Shown here one piece after another: positions 30,099 to 39,880 of a stretch of DNA of 41,000 nucleotides. Position numbers and translations under genes: made by a program. This DNA comes from Prorocentrum cordatum (lineage: Eukaryota; Sar; Dinophyceae; Prorocentrales; Prorocentraceae), in assembly GCA_963575745.1 (NCBI GenBank), contig CAUYUJ010015012.1:143932-184931 (forward strand), in the 5' to 3' direction. The notes beneath the pieces were generated by a model. The model did not search any database, was not told the DNA's origin, and saw only the letters and a list, made by a program, of their open reading frames with translations. Within the stretch, counting starts at the first letter, position 1. Every line of letters begins with the position of its first letter.

Positions 30099-32240
30099 AT
30101 GTCGTCGTCCGCTCCTGCGGTTTCCCCGAGACCTCCTTCGGTTTCCCCGAGCCCTGCGGCCCCCCCGAGCCCTGCCGCCTCGTCCTCTCCTTTGATTTCC
30201 CCGAGCCCTGCTTCCCCGAGCCCTGCTTCTTCTTCGAGCCGTGCGGCCTCGTCGAGAGCGGCGCCGTCGAGCCGCGCGGCCTCGGCGGCCTCGTCGAGGG
30301 CAGCCTCGCCAAGCCGTGGCAGCTGCAACAGCTCGGACGCCGATGCTGGCGTAGGGTCCGACGCCGACGGCGCCGACAGAGTTGCCGACGCAGCGGGCTC
30401 CGAAGAGGACAGCGGTTCCAACGGCGGCTCCGACAGCGGCTCCGAAGAGGACGGCGGCTCCAGCAGCGAGGCAGCCGCGGCTGCAAGAGCGAAGGCGAAG
30501 GCCGCCCCGAGCAAAGTAGTCGAGAAGTTCCCGCCTTCGTTGTCCATGACCCGGGAGGAGCACGTCGCCAGCCACGACTACCCAAAGCACGTCTCCACTT
30601 GCGGCGCTTGCAAATTTTGGAAGAACAAGGGGAAGTGGAGCGCCTCGATGTCTGCGACGAATCCAGTAACGCTGAAGAGTGAAACTTGGATAGGCTGCGT
30701 AGGTGGTAGATTTGCAGTCTGCTTGTTCTGCTCGGCGTTCAAGGGCGCTCGCTGCTATTCCACCGTAGGCCAGGGATCCGCGAGTTTCCAGCGCAAGGAA
30801 AACCTCGCGCGCCATGCGCAGTGCGAGGAACACCAGGCAGCAGAAGCGGCGTGGAAAGAGCGGGTTCGAGCGGAAGGTGCGCACCAGGGTCTCCCCGTGT
30901 CTGTGTTCCCCACAACGGCTGCATCAGCTGCAGCAGCTGCAACCGCCGTGGCCCGTGCAATGTTGGAGACAACCAGTTCCTTCAGTAGTTTCGACGCGTG
31001 GCGGGATGCGTTCGTTGGGGGCGACCGCCAAGTTTTGGAGACTGAGGACAGCCGAAGACCATGGCTCAGCACGAGAAGATCAGCACGCAGAGGATCCTCA
31101 AACATGGTGCTGTTTTTCGTTTGGCTGCGGACGGCCTCGACCGCACGTACCAGGTCGAAATTGGCGCCGCGCCGTGGTCGATCCCGAAGGCTTTGGACTT
31201 CCTCCCAAGCTACGGTCTCAAGGCAGGCTGACTGGAACAGCTGAGCCCCAGGGGAGGGCCCTGGACCGTGGATCGGGTGATCGGGATGCGGGAGTTCCCG
31301 CGGGGCATGGACTGCGACGGCAAGGCATCCATGCTGGAGGAGCGCGTCCGTCGCGTGCCAGACGGCAGGCGGGGAGCTGGACGGGGGCTTGCACAAGCAT
31401 GTGCGACAGGAGACTCGGGCATGGTGCAGCGATGGGGCGGATCTAAGTGCACCCCTGGCTGCAACAGCTACGTTCCCTGGGCTGGCGTTTCACGCGTGGG
31501 GCGAGTCTCACTCGCCCCACAAGGTTCTGGCCAATTCGACGAAAGGAGGCAGCGGAACAACGACCACGGACGAGCTGCTGGCAACGGGTAAGAAGCCGCC
31601 AAGTCTGGCCAAGTTCCTGACTACCTCCACCGTGTTCCGCAACGCACTCGGGGGGCAGCAGCTGGTGGAAGACGGCGCTGCGTTCGTTAAAAACTTCGGT
31701 TGGGCCCCCCAGCGTTTCAACAGTCGGGCGAGGCCCTTAGCACGGGAAAGTCGGCGTTGGGGAGTTATTTTCGAGGTGCTAGGAGTGGAGTCCCACGGGA
31801 AGGACAAAGATCGGCGCATTCTCGCCCGACAGATTCTGGAAGGGCTCGGGGGCGAGAACAGTTCGCGCCTGCTCCTGGGGGGGTTGCTGGCCGACTTGAG
31901 CGCGGAGCACAACTCCTGGGTCGCCACCGGAGACAGGAGCAACCCCGACGCTGCCAGCGTTCAATCCAGGGCCGCCGCTTTCCTCTCCAAGCTGGATACA
32001 CTGTTCGTCCAGGGGGATATTCTGGCCATCCCCGACACGTTTACTGGCGTCACCCTCAGGTTTCTGAAGGCCACGAAGCGGTTCGCGTGCGGCACTGGCG
32101 CCCAGACCGTTGGCATGGGCGATCGGGGAACGGAGCCCCGAGCCCGCGAAGCCGCCCACGCGGCTCTTCGACGAGCGCAGGGGATCGTGGCCAATGCGAA
32201 GGAGAACACGAAGCTATATCGGCCAGGGCACTCTTGGTTG
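30099..32240 (+). pseudogene. Broken zinc-finger gene, probably transposase-derived
   Basis: The start is chosen just after the leader relic. The first ~150 residues are Ser/Pro/Ala/Asp-rich. Then comes a zinc-finger-like region: CGACKFW (Cys codons 30,600 and 30,609), WIGCVGGRFAVCLFC, and RKENLARHAQCEEH, a C-x2-C .. H-x-H pattern like TTF/BED-type fingers of hAT-like transposons. Near 31,050 coding passes to another frame (HGAVFRLAADGLDRTYQVE). A TGA at 31,229-31,231 interrupts that frame (LKAG-stop-LEQLSPRG). Near 31,388 it shifts again to HVRQETRAWCSDGADL, FHAWGESHS and LLGGLLADLSAEHNSWV. The end runs into the palindromic array. The hAT link is inferred from the finger and the overall layout; no DDE triad was identified. 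Confidence 0.6.
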
Positions 32241-32243
32241 CAC

Positions 32244-32475
32244 GCCATGTTAGAGCTCACCTGGAGCTCTAACATGGCATGCTACATGATGTTAGAGCTC
32301 ACAGGGAGCTCTAACATGGCATGCTCGAGGGTGTTAGAGCGAGATCTAACATGGCATGCTAGAGGATGTTAGAGCCCCCAGGGAGCTCTAACATGCCATG
32401 TTAGAGCTCCCACGCAGCTCCTACATAGCATGTTAGATAGCCCAGGGAGCTCTAACATAGCATGTCGGATATCCC
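32244..32475. repeat. Palindromic GAGCTCTAACATG array 1
   Basis: Tandem foldback units joined by CATGGCATG-like steps. The first unit has a perfect 15-bp stem (32,244-32,258 with 32,264-32,278) and the 5-base loop ACCTG. About six units are visible and become less perfect to the right. Confidence 0.92.
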
Positions 32476-32531
32476 CAGTGAGGTGTAGCATATCAAGTTA
32501 GACGTCGAATTGTACTACGGCTCCTCCAGTC

Positions 32532-32690
32532 TTGGCTAGCTTTCAGGTCGGCACCTGGGATTACTTGCGCAACCAGCGCAAAGGCTTGCGGAGCCAGAGG
32601 GAGTGGTGCGAGTTGAATATAAAGTTAGCGCGTCAGGAGGGCGAACGCGATGAGGCGTCGGATCATGAGCGCCGCCTGCGCTGGTCCAAC
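32532..32690 (+). pseudogene. Possible 5' part of the S26-like gene, out of frame
   Basis: This reading frame gives WDYLRNQRKGLRSQREWCELN and ERRLRWSNI, an Arg/Gln/Glu-rich helix of the same character as the N-terminus of the next ORF. It runs into that ORF's frame near 32,690 (..WSNI then KQQQLDNDGMMIF). It has no ATG. It may be a 5' exon or a frameshifted start, and is unproven. Confidence 0.4.
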
Positions 32691-32719
32691 ATAAGCAGCA
32701 GCAGTTGGACAATGACGGC

Positions 32720-34486
32720 ATGATGATCTTCGACCGTCCAGGAGTCTGGGAGGGCCAGGAGAGACCCTACGGATGCCTGGGCGCGACCGCACGCAGGCAG
32801 TTGAGCGATGAGGAGATCAGGTGGAACACTGAGATGATAGACTGGGAGCGTCGGAACCCGCCAGGGGCGACTGGGATCGAAGATTGTGTACGGCACCAGT
32901 GGGATCTGCAGCGGTGGGTGAGGCAGCAGCGGCGCCTGTCAAACGCCCAGTGTCGCCAGAGAGAGGCGTCGCCGCGCCAGCGCCAGTTGGCTGCAACAGC
33001 GTCAAGCGGGCGGCGAGAGGCAGCAACAGCTCGTGAGGGCGCAGGCGCTAGTGGCCCGCCGATGGCGGCGAGGAGCGGGCTCAGGCTGACGGAGCTTCCG
33101 TCGGAGGCCGACAGAACGCGGGCCCAGGCCGAGCAGTCGGGTGATCCGCGCCACGCGATTGTGATCTCCGGCAGCGACTCCCCCCGAGAGGCTGGTGACC
33201 GTGCCCGCAGAGGCAGAGGGCGCAGCCGCAGCACGGCGCGGGATGCTCCTGTCACGGCACGGACACGGCCAGAAAGCCATGCACGGCGCGGGATGGGTGC
33301 TCCTCTCACGTCTCCGCTTCGGCAGGAGGAGGATGATTGGAGACAAAAGACTCCGCGGGCCAAGCACGCGCCAGCGAAGAGGGTCAGTGACGCGCCCGCG
33401 GAGGGCCAGCCTCTTCCGAAACGGATGCCAGCCCGCCCGCCGAAGCCAATCGATTTATCGGGCGGGGTCGCGCCGCCGCCGCCGCCGATGACGAGAGGGC
33501 AGCTGCGACACGAGGCGGACCACTACAAGCCCGAGCCAGAGCGAGCGCGGCAGGAACACATGGAGGCTGAGTGGCGCCAGCTGTTATCCCAGGCCCCACG
33601 TGGGTCAGCCACACGGGCGACGACGTTTTCTACCACCATGAAGCACAGCGAGGAGCTTATCGAGCGCGGGAAACTTCTTAAGCGGCAGGCGGAACAGACG
33701 ACGAATGCCCGCATAGCTGCAAGAGCCAAGGCAGCCTTCCCACTACGTGCAAAGGTCGGTCAGACGGCGGAGCAGTCCAAAGGTTACAAGTCCATCGCCA
33801 AGTTGCCCCCCGAGGAGGCCGCAGTCGTCGAGCAGAGCAAGCCGAAGCGCCTTCCACCCTTTGTTTTGTCGTCCCCGCACGAGGCCATTCCCGTGCTCCA
33901 CAAGGACTGGGCGCTGGTCGCGGGTGCAGCGTGGGACCCCGACAAGTTAGCTATAGAATTAAGGCTGCGGGGAGAGAGGAACAAGATGATACATGAGTAC
34001 CTCGAAGCCGGCTTCCCCGTGTGGTACCCGAGCTCGGGAAACTCCATGTGGCCTCTGGTGCAGTCGCACGACTTCTGCACCTTTCACCTCATCGAAGCTG
34101 TAACAGCGGGCCTTGGCTGCGTCGTGAAGGAGGCGTCCACCGTGCAGAAAGGAGACGTCGCCTTCTGCCTGGTGCAACCGCAGCACCAATACTACGCGCA
34201 CATTGTGATCCAGGCAGAATGGGACTTCCACAGGCGCCAGTACAAGTGCTGGATCGGCGGCATCAGGCAGAACATCAATGGCTATTCTTCCAGGGGGCAC
34301 ATCTTCGGGATCCTCGTGGACGTGCAGGTGCAGTACAGTGGCAACTACTACAGTCGCCCGCACCACCCCCATCCCCCCTCCCCACCCCCTCCCCCCCCCC
34401 GTCCCCACCTCCCCCCCGCCCCCTTCCCGCCCGCACCCAAAAACGCTGTACGACAGAGCCGCGCCCATGCATTACACGCACCCTGA
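32720..34486 (+). CDS. Protein with S24/S26-peptidase-like C-terminal region
   Basis: An intact 588-codon ORF from the first ATG; the frame is open back to 32,669. Residues 1-380 are hydrophilic, rich in Arg/Gln/Ala/Pro and probably disordered. From ~400 on the protein is compact: VWYPSSGNSMWPLVQSHD (Ser at 442), VQKGDVAFCLVQPQ (Lys 477), YYAHIVIQ, and IGGIRQNINGYSSRGHIFGILVDV. The G-x-S-M-x-P-L..(G/H)D then (R/K)GDV order is that of the LexA/signal-peptidase fold (S24/S26), where Ser acts with a later Lys. Here the usual Lys is replaced or displaced (YAHIV), so activity is doubtful. The tail (34,370-34,440) is a Pro/His-rich run. A mobile or domesticated origin is possible. Confidence 0.65.
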   Translation: MMIFDRPGVWEGQERPYGCLGATARRQLSDEEIRWNTEMIDWERRNPPGATGIEDCVRHQWDLQRWVRQQRRLSNAQCRQREASPRQRQLAATASSGRREAATAREGAGASGPPMAARSGLRLTELPSEADRTRAQAEQSGDPRHAIVISGSDSPREAGDRARRGRGRSRSTARDAPVTARTRPESHARRGMGAPLTSPLRQEEDDWRQKTPRAKHAPAKRVSDAPAEGQPLPKRMPARPPKPIDLSGGVAPPPPPMTRGQLRHEADHYKPEPERARQEHMEAEWRQLLSQAPRGSATRATTFSTTMKHSEELIERGKLLKRQAEQTTNARIAARAKAAFPLRAKVGQTAEQSKGYKSIAKLPPEEAAVVEQSKPKRLPPFVLSSPHEAIPVLHKDWALVAGAAWDPDKLAIELRLRGERNKMIHEYLEAGFPVWYPSSGNSMWPLVQSHDFCTFHLIEAVTAGLGCVVKEASTVQKGDVAFCLVQPQHQYYAHIVIQAEWDFHRRQYKCWIGGIRQNINGYSSRGHIFGILVDVQVQYSGNYYSRPHHPHPPSPPPPPPRPHLPPAPFPPAPKNAVRQSRAHALHAP

Positions 34487-36117
34487 CGAGGCAAAGCAAC
34501 TCTGTGAGCCTCGGTGGGGCGAGCCCGCGTCTGGGAGCAGCTGACAGCTTGCACAGACTGTCGCAGTAAATCGCGGGGCCTCTCCGAGCGCGCTTCTGGT
34601 AGACTGCAACGGTCGACTGCGACGCGCCAGTTCAGGTTTAGGCATTGCTTCTGTCAGCGGCAGTTTTGGCCGACCTGCAACAGATGCGCCTCTCGGATGA
34701 GCCCTCCCTTCCGCTACGCAACAGATGCGCACGCAATTCGAGTGCGCGGCGCCCTCGCACATTTCGAGTGGGGTTGTGGGCGGCTAGCATGACGGAACAC
34801 CGCAAGTTCTCGAGCGCCTGACCCGGTCGGCGAAGTGCTTCCAGTCGCGTCGGGTGGTGACTGTCTGTCAGATACCCTTCGGCGCGGGTGACCTGAAGTT
34901 TGCCTTATTACTGTAACTGTGGCACGCCTGTGCGGCCCACCGCATACGCTTTGACGCTGTGCGGACTGGGTTTGTCTTGCGGTTTTCCTTGATGCTGAGC
35001 CGGCTGCGCGACTGAGGTGTGTGTGTGTTTGTATATGATTAGCACACATATCAACACGAAGTACATGTATTGTGTGGTTTTGTCCTCTCGCGCGTCTCAT
35101 CTTAGGAGCGTGCCACTCGTTCAGGGACCCTGGCATCCAGCTCGCTGGCCTCAGGTTGCCAGTTGACCTACTCAGGGGGATGGCAGCGAGGGGAATGGGA
35201 AGGGGCTGGGACGGGGACCGTTGCACGGAATCGGCGGAGTCTTTGTGGCCAGCGCTCCGCTGCAACAGCGCCTCCGTTCGGCGTGCCGTCGTTGTCGTGC
35301 TGGAGGCAGGTAGTGTGTAGTTTCCCTTTCAAGCTCTCCCCAGAGGAGCGCCGCCCTCCGTCTCTCGGCGTGCAGAAGCCTGTCCACTAGGCTCCTAGCG
35401 ATAGGCATGCGGTAGGAACAGCTGTTTATGCAGAGAAGCGGGACAACAAAACGGCGAGCTTCTCCGACTCGTCTCCCCTCGCCGTCTGCTGCGCCTCCGC
35501 TGCAACAGCTCCTCCGCCCCCCCACCCCCCAGGCCCCTGGCGGCGGGCGGCGCTGCCGCGGGCGGCCGCGGCGCCCCCGCAGGCCCACGTGGGGGATCCG
35601 GGATGGCGATGACGAGGAGGACGAGGCTAGGAGGAGGAGCAGGAGGAGGAGTCCAGGTGGGAGGAGGGGGGTGGAGCGCATCACGCTCTGAGCTAAGGTG
35701 CCCGCGAGAGCATCTGTTACTGGCGCGAGTGGGAATGGGCCCACGATAGGACTCTGCGCATGTGCTGCGCATGGCTGGAACAGCGAGCGCAGGCGCCCCC
35801 ATGCATCCCTGAGCTCAGAGATGAGGAGAAAGGCGCCCATATTCAGATCAACTGCATTCCTTATGCAGATTGTCTCACTCTCCAGGCCGCTAGGCGCTAT
35901 GCGCTTGGATGCTTGGGCTGCCTGGTTCGAATTGTTCTAGCCTCTAGCCTTCGGCTTTCTGGCGCCCAGTACCTCCCTGGTCGCCACCAGCTGGGCGCAG
36001 CAAGCGAGGAGGAAGAGGCCACCAGAGAGGGCCCTAGGGCCCTGGGGCGCCACGCCCAGGACCCCGCAGAGCCCCGAGCACCCCAGCAGATCCGCCACAG
36101 GATTCGCATCCTTACAT
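34487..36117. other. No gene recognised
   Basis: Unique, moderately GC-rich DNA. Several copies of the word CTGCAACAG occur (34,675; 35,260; 35,500). A purine-rich GAGGAGGAGGA stretch lies near 35,610-35,670. Short ORFs on both strands look random. Confidence 0.55.
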
Positions 36118-36139
36118 CATCTTGGCATATTGGCCCAAG
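36118..36139 (+). other. Possible spliced-leader relic
   Basis: Ungapped alignment to the 22-base leader gives 14 matching positions by hand, concentrated at the 3' end (GCATATTGGCCCAAG against CCATTTTGGCTCAAG). It lies 10 bases before the ATG at 36,150. The position makes it more credible than the score alone. Confidence 0.45.
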
Positions 36140-36149
36140 CTAGTTCCCC

Positions 36150-37388
36150 ATGGCTGGGGCAAGAGCCATGGGGGATCCATTATTCAGCACCTCATCCCGG
36201 GGGTCTCCCAGCGCGGACTCGCAGTCGGTGTCTGCCTGCCTTCTGCGAGACATGTTCGGCGGCTCGGATGACGAGGCCACTGAAGGTATGGCGCTCTATG
36301 TTGAAGCCAGGGTTGCTGTGGGCGTTCGGACCGTGGCCGCCGCCGCTGCGAGTCCGCAACACGCCAGCCAGGGAGGTTTTGCAGCGGGCGTTGGCGCCGC
36401 TGGCGGCGCCCACAGAGCAGCGCTAGATCCAGACAGCATCGCTTCCTCCAGAGATAAGGGCTTGCAAGAGCCGTCGGCATCGCCTCCAGAGATCAGGGCC
36501 TGCGAGATCCAGACAGCATCACCCTCTCCAGCACAGGTGCATCCAGCATCAGCATCGTCGCTTCCTCCAGGGAGCGTCGGAGACGGCAGAGCAGCTCGAG
36601 GGCCTTGCGGCGTGAACGTCAAGGTCAAGGTCATTGCCAATGACACCATCAGCGCCGAGGGCGTCAATGGTGGTGGCATGGGCAAGGGGAACAATGCCAC
36701 ATTTTCGTTCAGCACAGATCGCCTGGGGCTCGACCTTTCACGCGGGGGACCGCCTACCGACGCTGTCGAGGGCCGGGCAGGATGCGGCGACGGCGGCGAC
36801 AAGGCCTCTGGAGTTCGGAGCCCGAGGGCCTTTGCAGGGGTCGATGGCGGCAGCGCAATTCAGTTCGCGAAGGTCGCCTGTGTCGACGACAACGGCAAAA
36901 GAGTGACAGCGCCTGCCAGGCGTCGCATGCGCTCGCGCAGCCGAGAGACGCGGCTTAAGATGATGTGGGAAGGCGCCCGGGAGGACGCTCGACAGGTGCT
37001 CAGTGATTGTCGCGGCATTCAATCGATGTTTGTACACCAGCCCCTCATCGACATCGACGTTGGTCTAGTGATGAAGCGCGCGCGGCACCTCCACGATCGC
37101 GTCGTCGCCTCTGGGCGCTCCGTCTACATCGGCACGACGAGCGACCCTTCATGGCGATGGAATGGAGGATGGGGGTGGCGAGGAAACGTCCGAAGCTTCA
37201 CGCGCGGGCACAAGCCCAGCTACGATGAGATGCAAGTGATCGCGTCCTTCCCCGACAAACAATGCGGAGAGGCTGAGAAGCATGTGATCGCGCACTTCCC
37301 CCGTGCTGACAACAAGGTCGCGTCGCAGCAGGGGCTTGCGGTCAGGCACTGCGCATGCAGCTTCCTATATGTCTGTCGGACATTCTGA
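36150..37388 (+). CDS. Protein with GIY-YIG-like C-terminus
   Basis: An intact 412-codon ORF starting at the first ATG after the leader-like sequence. Residues 1-~255 are Ala/Ser/Gly/Pro-rich with a small internal duplication (SPPEIRACEIQTA-type around 36,430-36,530). Residues ~260-300 are basic (RRRMRSRSRETRLKMMWEGARED). The C-terminal ~110 residues read SVYIGTTSDPSWRWNG (VYIG at 325-328), YDEMQVIASFPDKQCGEAEKHVIAHFPRADNK, and CACSFLYVCRTF. YIG, a downstream Arg, a Glu-x-x-(V/L)-I helix and a final aromatic strand fit the GIY-YIG nuclease fold loosely. The first GIY element is replaced by the SVY strand. Stop is TGA 37,386-37,388. Confidence 0.55.
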   Translation: MAGARAMGDPLFSTSSRGSPSADSQSVSACLLRDMFGGSDDEATEGMALYVEARVAVGVRTVAAAAASPQHASQGGFAAGVGAAGGAHRAALDPDSIASSRDKGLQEPSASPPEIRACEIQTASPSPAQVHPASASSLPPGSVGDGRAARGPCGVNVKVKVIANDTISAEGVNGGGMGKGNNATFSFSTDRLGLDLSRGGPPTDAVEGRAGCGDGGDKASGVRSPRAFAGVDGGSAIQFAKVACVDDNGKRVTAPARRRMRSRSRETRLKMMWEGAREDARQVLSDCRGIQSMFVHQPLIDIDVGLVMKRARHLHDRVVASGRSVYIGTTSDPSWRWNGGWGWRGNVRSFTRGHKPSYDEMQVIASFPDKQCGEAEKHVIAHFPRADNKVASQQGLAVRHCACSFLYVCRTF

Positions 37389-37840
37389 GCGCCATTTGCG
37401 AAGCTGCCCAGCTCCGCTGTCTTGTGCGCGCAGTGGGCATTACCCAGACGTGGTGCGTGGTGGGGGAAGCTGCCCCGTTGACCGTTGACCGTTGACCAAC
37501 GCGGGACATTGGGGCACGGGACAAGGGCCTCGAGTGCGCCAGTGCGCCAGTGCATCCAGCGAAACATTACAGAATTCCCAAAGCAACTCGCAGCTCCAAA
37601 GCAAGCCAGCAAGCGGCAAGCCAGTTTGGCTTCCACTCTGTTCAGAGTTCAAGTTTCAAGTGCAAGCGTCACGCGCTACGCGCTACGCCTTGGATAAGAT
37701 ACGTAAAGCACAATCAGCACATGGATTTCGTTTCCGATCGGTCCAGAGTTTCGAGTTCCGAGTCCTTCTGACACTGCCTCGGCCCCTGCCTCGTCATCTC
37801 ATCCGAGCCACCTCCTGCTCCCTCATCTCACGTTCTGCAT
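37389..37840. other. No gene recognised
   Basis: Unique sequence with short direct repeats (GTTGACCGTTGACCGTTGACC at 37,476; GCGCCAGTGCGCCAGTGCATCCAG near 37,536; CACGCGCTACGCGCTACGC near 37,668). No convincing reading frame. Confidence 0.5.
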
Positions 37841-38404
37841 ATGGCTACCTGTGTAGTTCTCACTGGCTATTATGTCTCAAAAGCAGAGTCGCGCGGGCAC
37901 CGCGCATTCGTTAGCGAAGTTGCTGCAACAGACAGGTCACGCAGATCTGGGAGAGTGATGTACCAGTTCCAACGGGAAATCCTAAGAAGTCGTAACAATT
38001 CGACGGGACGGCGACGGGGATCATCTTTTGTGGCGATTGAACAAACTGCGCAACAACTGCTGAGGGCAGAACGGATGGATTCGGATTGGTTGCTTCCATC
38101 TCCTAAACATGTCTCTCCAGCGGAGTTCAACAGACGGAACGACCTGCTCGCATAAATTTATCGCTGGAAATGTCCAGGCAAGAAGCTCAAGGGCAGCAAG
38201 ACAATATTCGCCAAGCTGCCAGTGGAGTTCAAAAACGTGCAACCAGTGAGAACTACCGTGGAGAATGATAACCTTATTCCGCTAGGCTGGGTGTCGTACT
38301 ACGATTCTGTGCCAGGCGCGTTGACGAAGATGCATTATCTCAACCCAGAAACTGGCGAGCGTGAGGACGATCTCCCGTTTCGACCTCGCCTCTGGGACGA
38401 CTGA
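37841..38404 (+). pseudogene. Unrecognised small gene split by an in-frame TAA
   Basis: ATG 37,841 opens a 104-codon frame, rich in Arg/Ser, that stops at TAA 38,153-38,155. The same frame continues directly (IYRWKCPGKKLKGSKTIFAKLPVEF..) to TGA 38,402. The second half contains PLGWVSYYDSV..THYLNPETGE-type sequence (actual text: KMHYLNPETGERED), vaguely like a WW domain but without the second Trp. Whether the two halves form one gene is inferred only from frame continuity. Confidence 0.35.
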
Positions 38405-38569
38405 GGCTGCGATGCAGAAGTGACAGAATCGCCAGTGCGCTGCAACAGCCGCTGACCCAGTCTGCGCCAGGTCCCCTAAACGTTTCCTCGCGGCAGCAAC
38501 AGATCGCATCACCTTTCCTTTCCTCCCTCGCGCCGTCTTTCCCGCGTCCCATCTTAGTAGAGCACGCAC

Positions 38570-38702
38570 AGCATGTTAGAGATCCTTGGGGCCTCTAACC
38601 AGATCTGGCACATAGCACGTTACACAACCAGTCCGGGCTCGGAGACGCCACCAGGAGCTCTTACATGGTACGTTAGACATCCCAGGGAGCTCCACATGGC
38701 AA
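38570..38702. repeat. Palindromic GAGCTCTAACATG array 2 (degenerate)
   Basis: About four worn units (CATGTTAGAGATCC, GGGGCCTCTAAC, AGGAGCTCTTACATGGTACG, GTTAGACATCCCAGGGAGC). Confidence 0.8.
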
Positions 38703-38744
38703 CCGCTGCGAGGTTCCAGTTATCAGATCACCCAGCTTTCCTGT

Positions 38745-38766
38745 AGCGCAAGCACCTCGGCTCAAG
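38745..38766 (+). other. Possible spliced-leader relic
   Basis: Ungapped alignment to the leader matches 14 of 22 positions, with the last eight (GGCTCAAG) perfect. A gapped reading also picks up TCC-GTAGC at 38,739-38,747. The first ATG (38,795) is 28 bases downstream. Confidence 0.45.
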
Positions 38767-38794
38767 GCATTTCTTGCAGCGCCTGCAGGCTGCC

Positions 38795-39592
38795 ATGCCA
38801 GAAATGGGGGGCAGCGCAGGGGGGCCTGGCCCATGCCCAGAAACCGTCATCATGGACCCTGACACTGGACGCATTGATGCTCCATGGCTACAAGTTAAGG
38901 AGTACGTTTCGAAGACGAGTGGAGAACCTAATGAGCCCTGGTGGTTTTGTTTACCGCGCGACGAATGGGCAGCCCCGACGCACCAGATTTCGCAGGACCA
39001 CATCAAGAATGTAAAGAATAAGCATCTCTGGTTCCATGATGCTTGACCACAGGGTTCTGATGAGGACAAGACCGCATGGTGCTCTACCATCATGAGCACT
39101 GTGGAGCTCCACTCGAGCTACGTCCAGAGGCGGGAAGACGATGAAGCGGAGGACTGGAGGTCGACGAAGAAGGCCAAGGTCAAGGCCAGAGAGGGCAGAG
39201 GGGAGCAATGGCAAAGTGAAGGCCATCAGCAAGAAGCTGGAACAGTTGCAGGAGAGAAGAACAACTGGAAGAGCTGGAACAGCTCAAGAGCTGCGTCACC
39301 AGGAGCTGCAACAGCAGGAGCTGATACAGCAGGAGCACAGCAGTGGCAGCAGAAGCTTACGCAGCATCAGCAGCAGGACGGGCTAACCGCCGTTATCGCC
39401 ACGATGCTCAGTTTCTTGACCAGAGCACAGAACAAGGGCGAGAAGATGGATGAGATTCTGGCCCCCCTGCGGGCACAGGGACAGATGCTCACGGCTCTCC
39501 TGCGGGCACAGGGCAACCTGCAGAAGAAAGTCGAGGAGCTCGATCAGAAAGTGGAGGAGCTCAAGCAGAAGGACAAGCAGCAGGGCCAGTGA
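38795..39592 (+). pseudogene. Unrecognised small gene with coiled-coil C-terminus, split by an in-frame TGA
   Basis: ATG 38,795 opens a frame (MPEMGGSAGGPGPCPETVIM..WWFCLPRDEW..) that ends at TGA 39,044-39,046. The same frame resumes at once (PQGSDEDKTAWCSTIMSTVELHS) and runs to TGA 39,590. The second part is Glu/Gln/Lys-rich and ends in heptad-like LRAQGNLQKKVEELDQKVEE, a likely coiled coil. An independent start at ATG 39,092 is possible. Function unknown. Confidence 0.4.
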
Positions 39593-39880
39593 GCTCAGCA
39601 GCAGGACAAGTGACCTCGCATGGGCGTCTGGTAGCCGATGTCGGAGGCGTGCATCCTGGCTCGCGCGCTGGCTCTTTCGCCGCGCTGACGCGGCGCAGAG
39701 GGCTGGAATATGGCTCCTGAAGTTTTGGAAGGCTCTGGATTTTTTTTCGCAAATTGGGTATGCTCCTTATGGCCCCCACAGCGCCCACCTGTCGGAGCCC
39801 CACCTCGAGCTCGATCCTCGACTACTTCGTTTTGGGAGCAGGTGTTGCTATATTGATTTCAGGCGCTGACTTCGTGCGTC
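39593..39880. other. No gene recognised
   Basis: Unique sequence between the small gene and palindromic array 3. Confidence 0.5.

Noticed and set aside
32526-32537. Another spliced-leader relic (CCAGTCTTGGCT)
   Set aside because: Only the middle of the leader matches, the CAAG end is missing, and no ATG follows closely.
36150-37388. Ala/Pro/Gly-rich N-terminal part as a known domain
   Set aside because: Low-complexity sequence with no conserved motif; only the C-terminal ~110 residues are discussed as a possible fold.
38222-38404. WW domain
   Set aside because: It has GW and an NPETGE stretch but lacks the second tryptophan-proline pair, so the resemblance is too weak to name.
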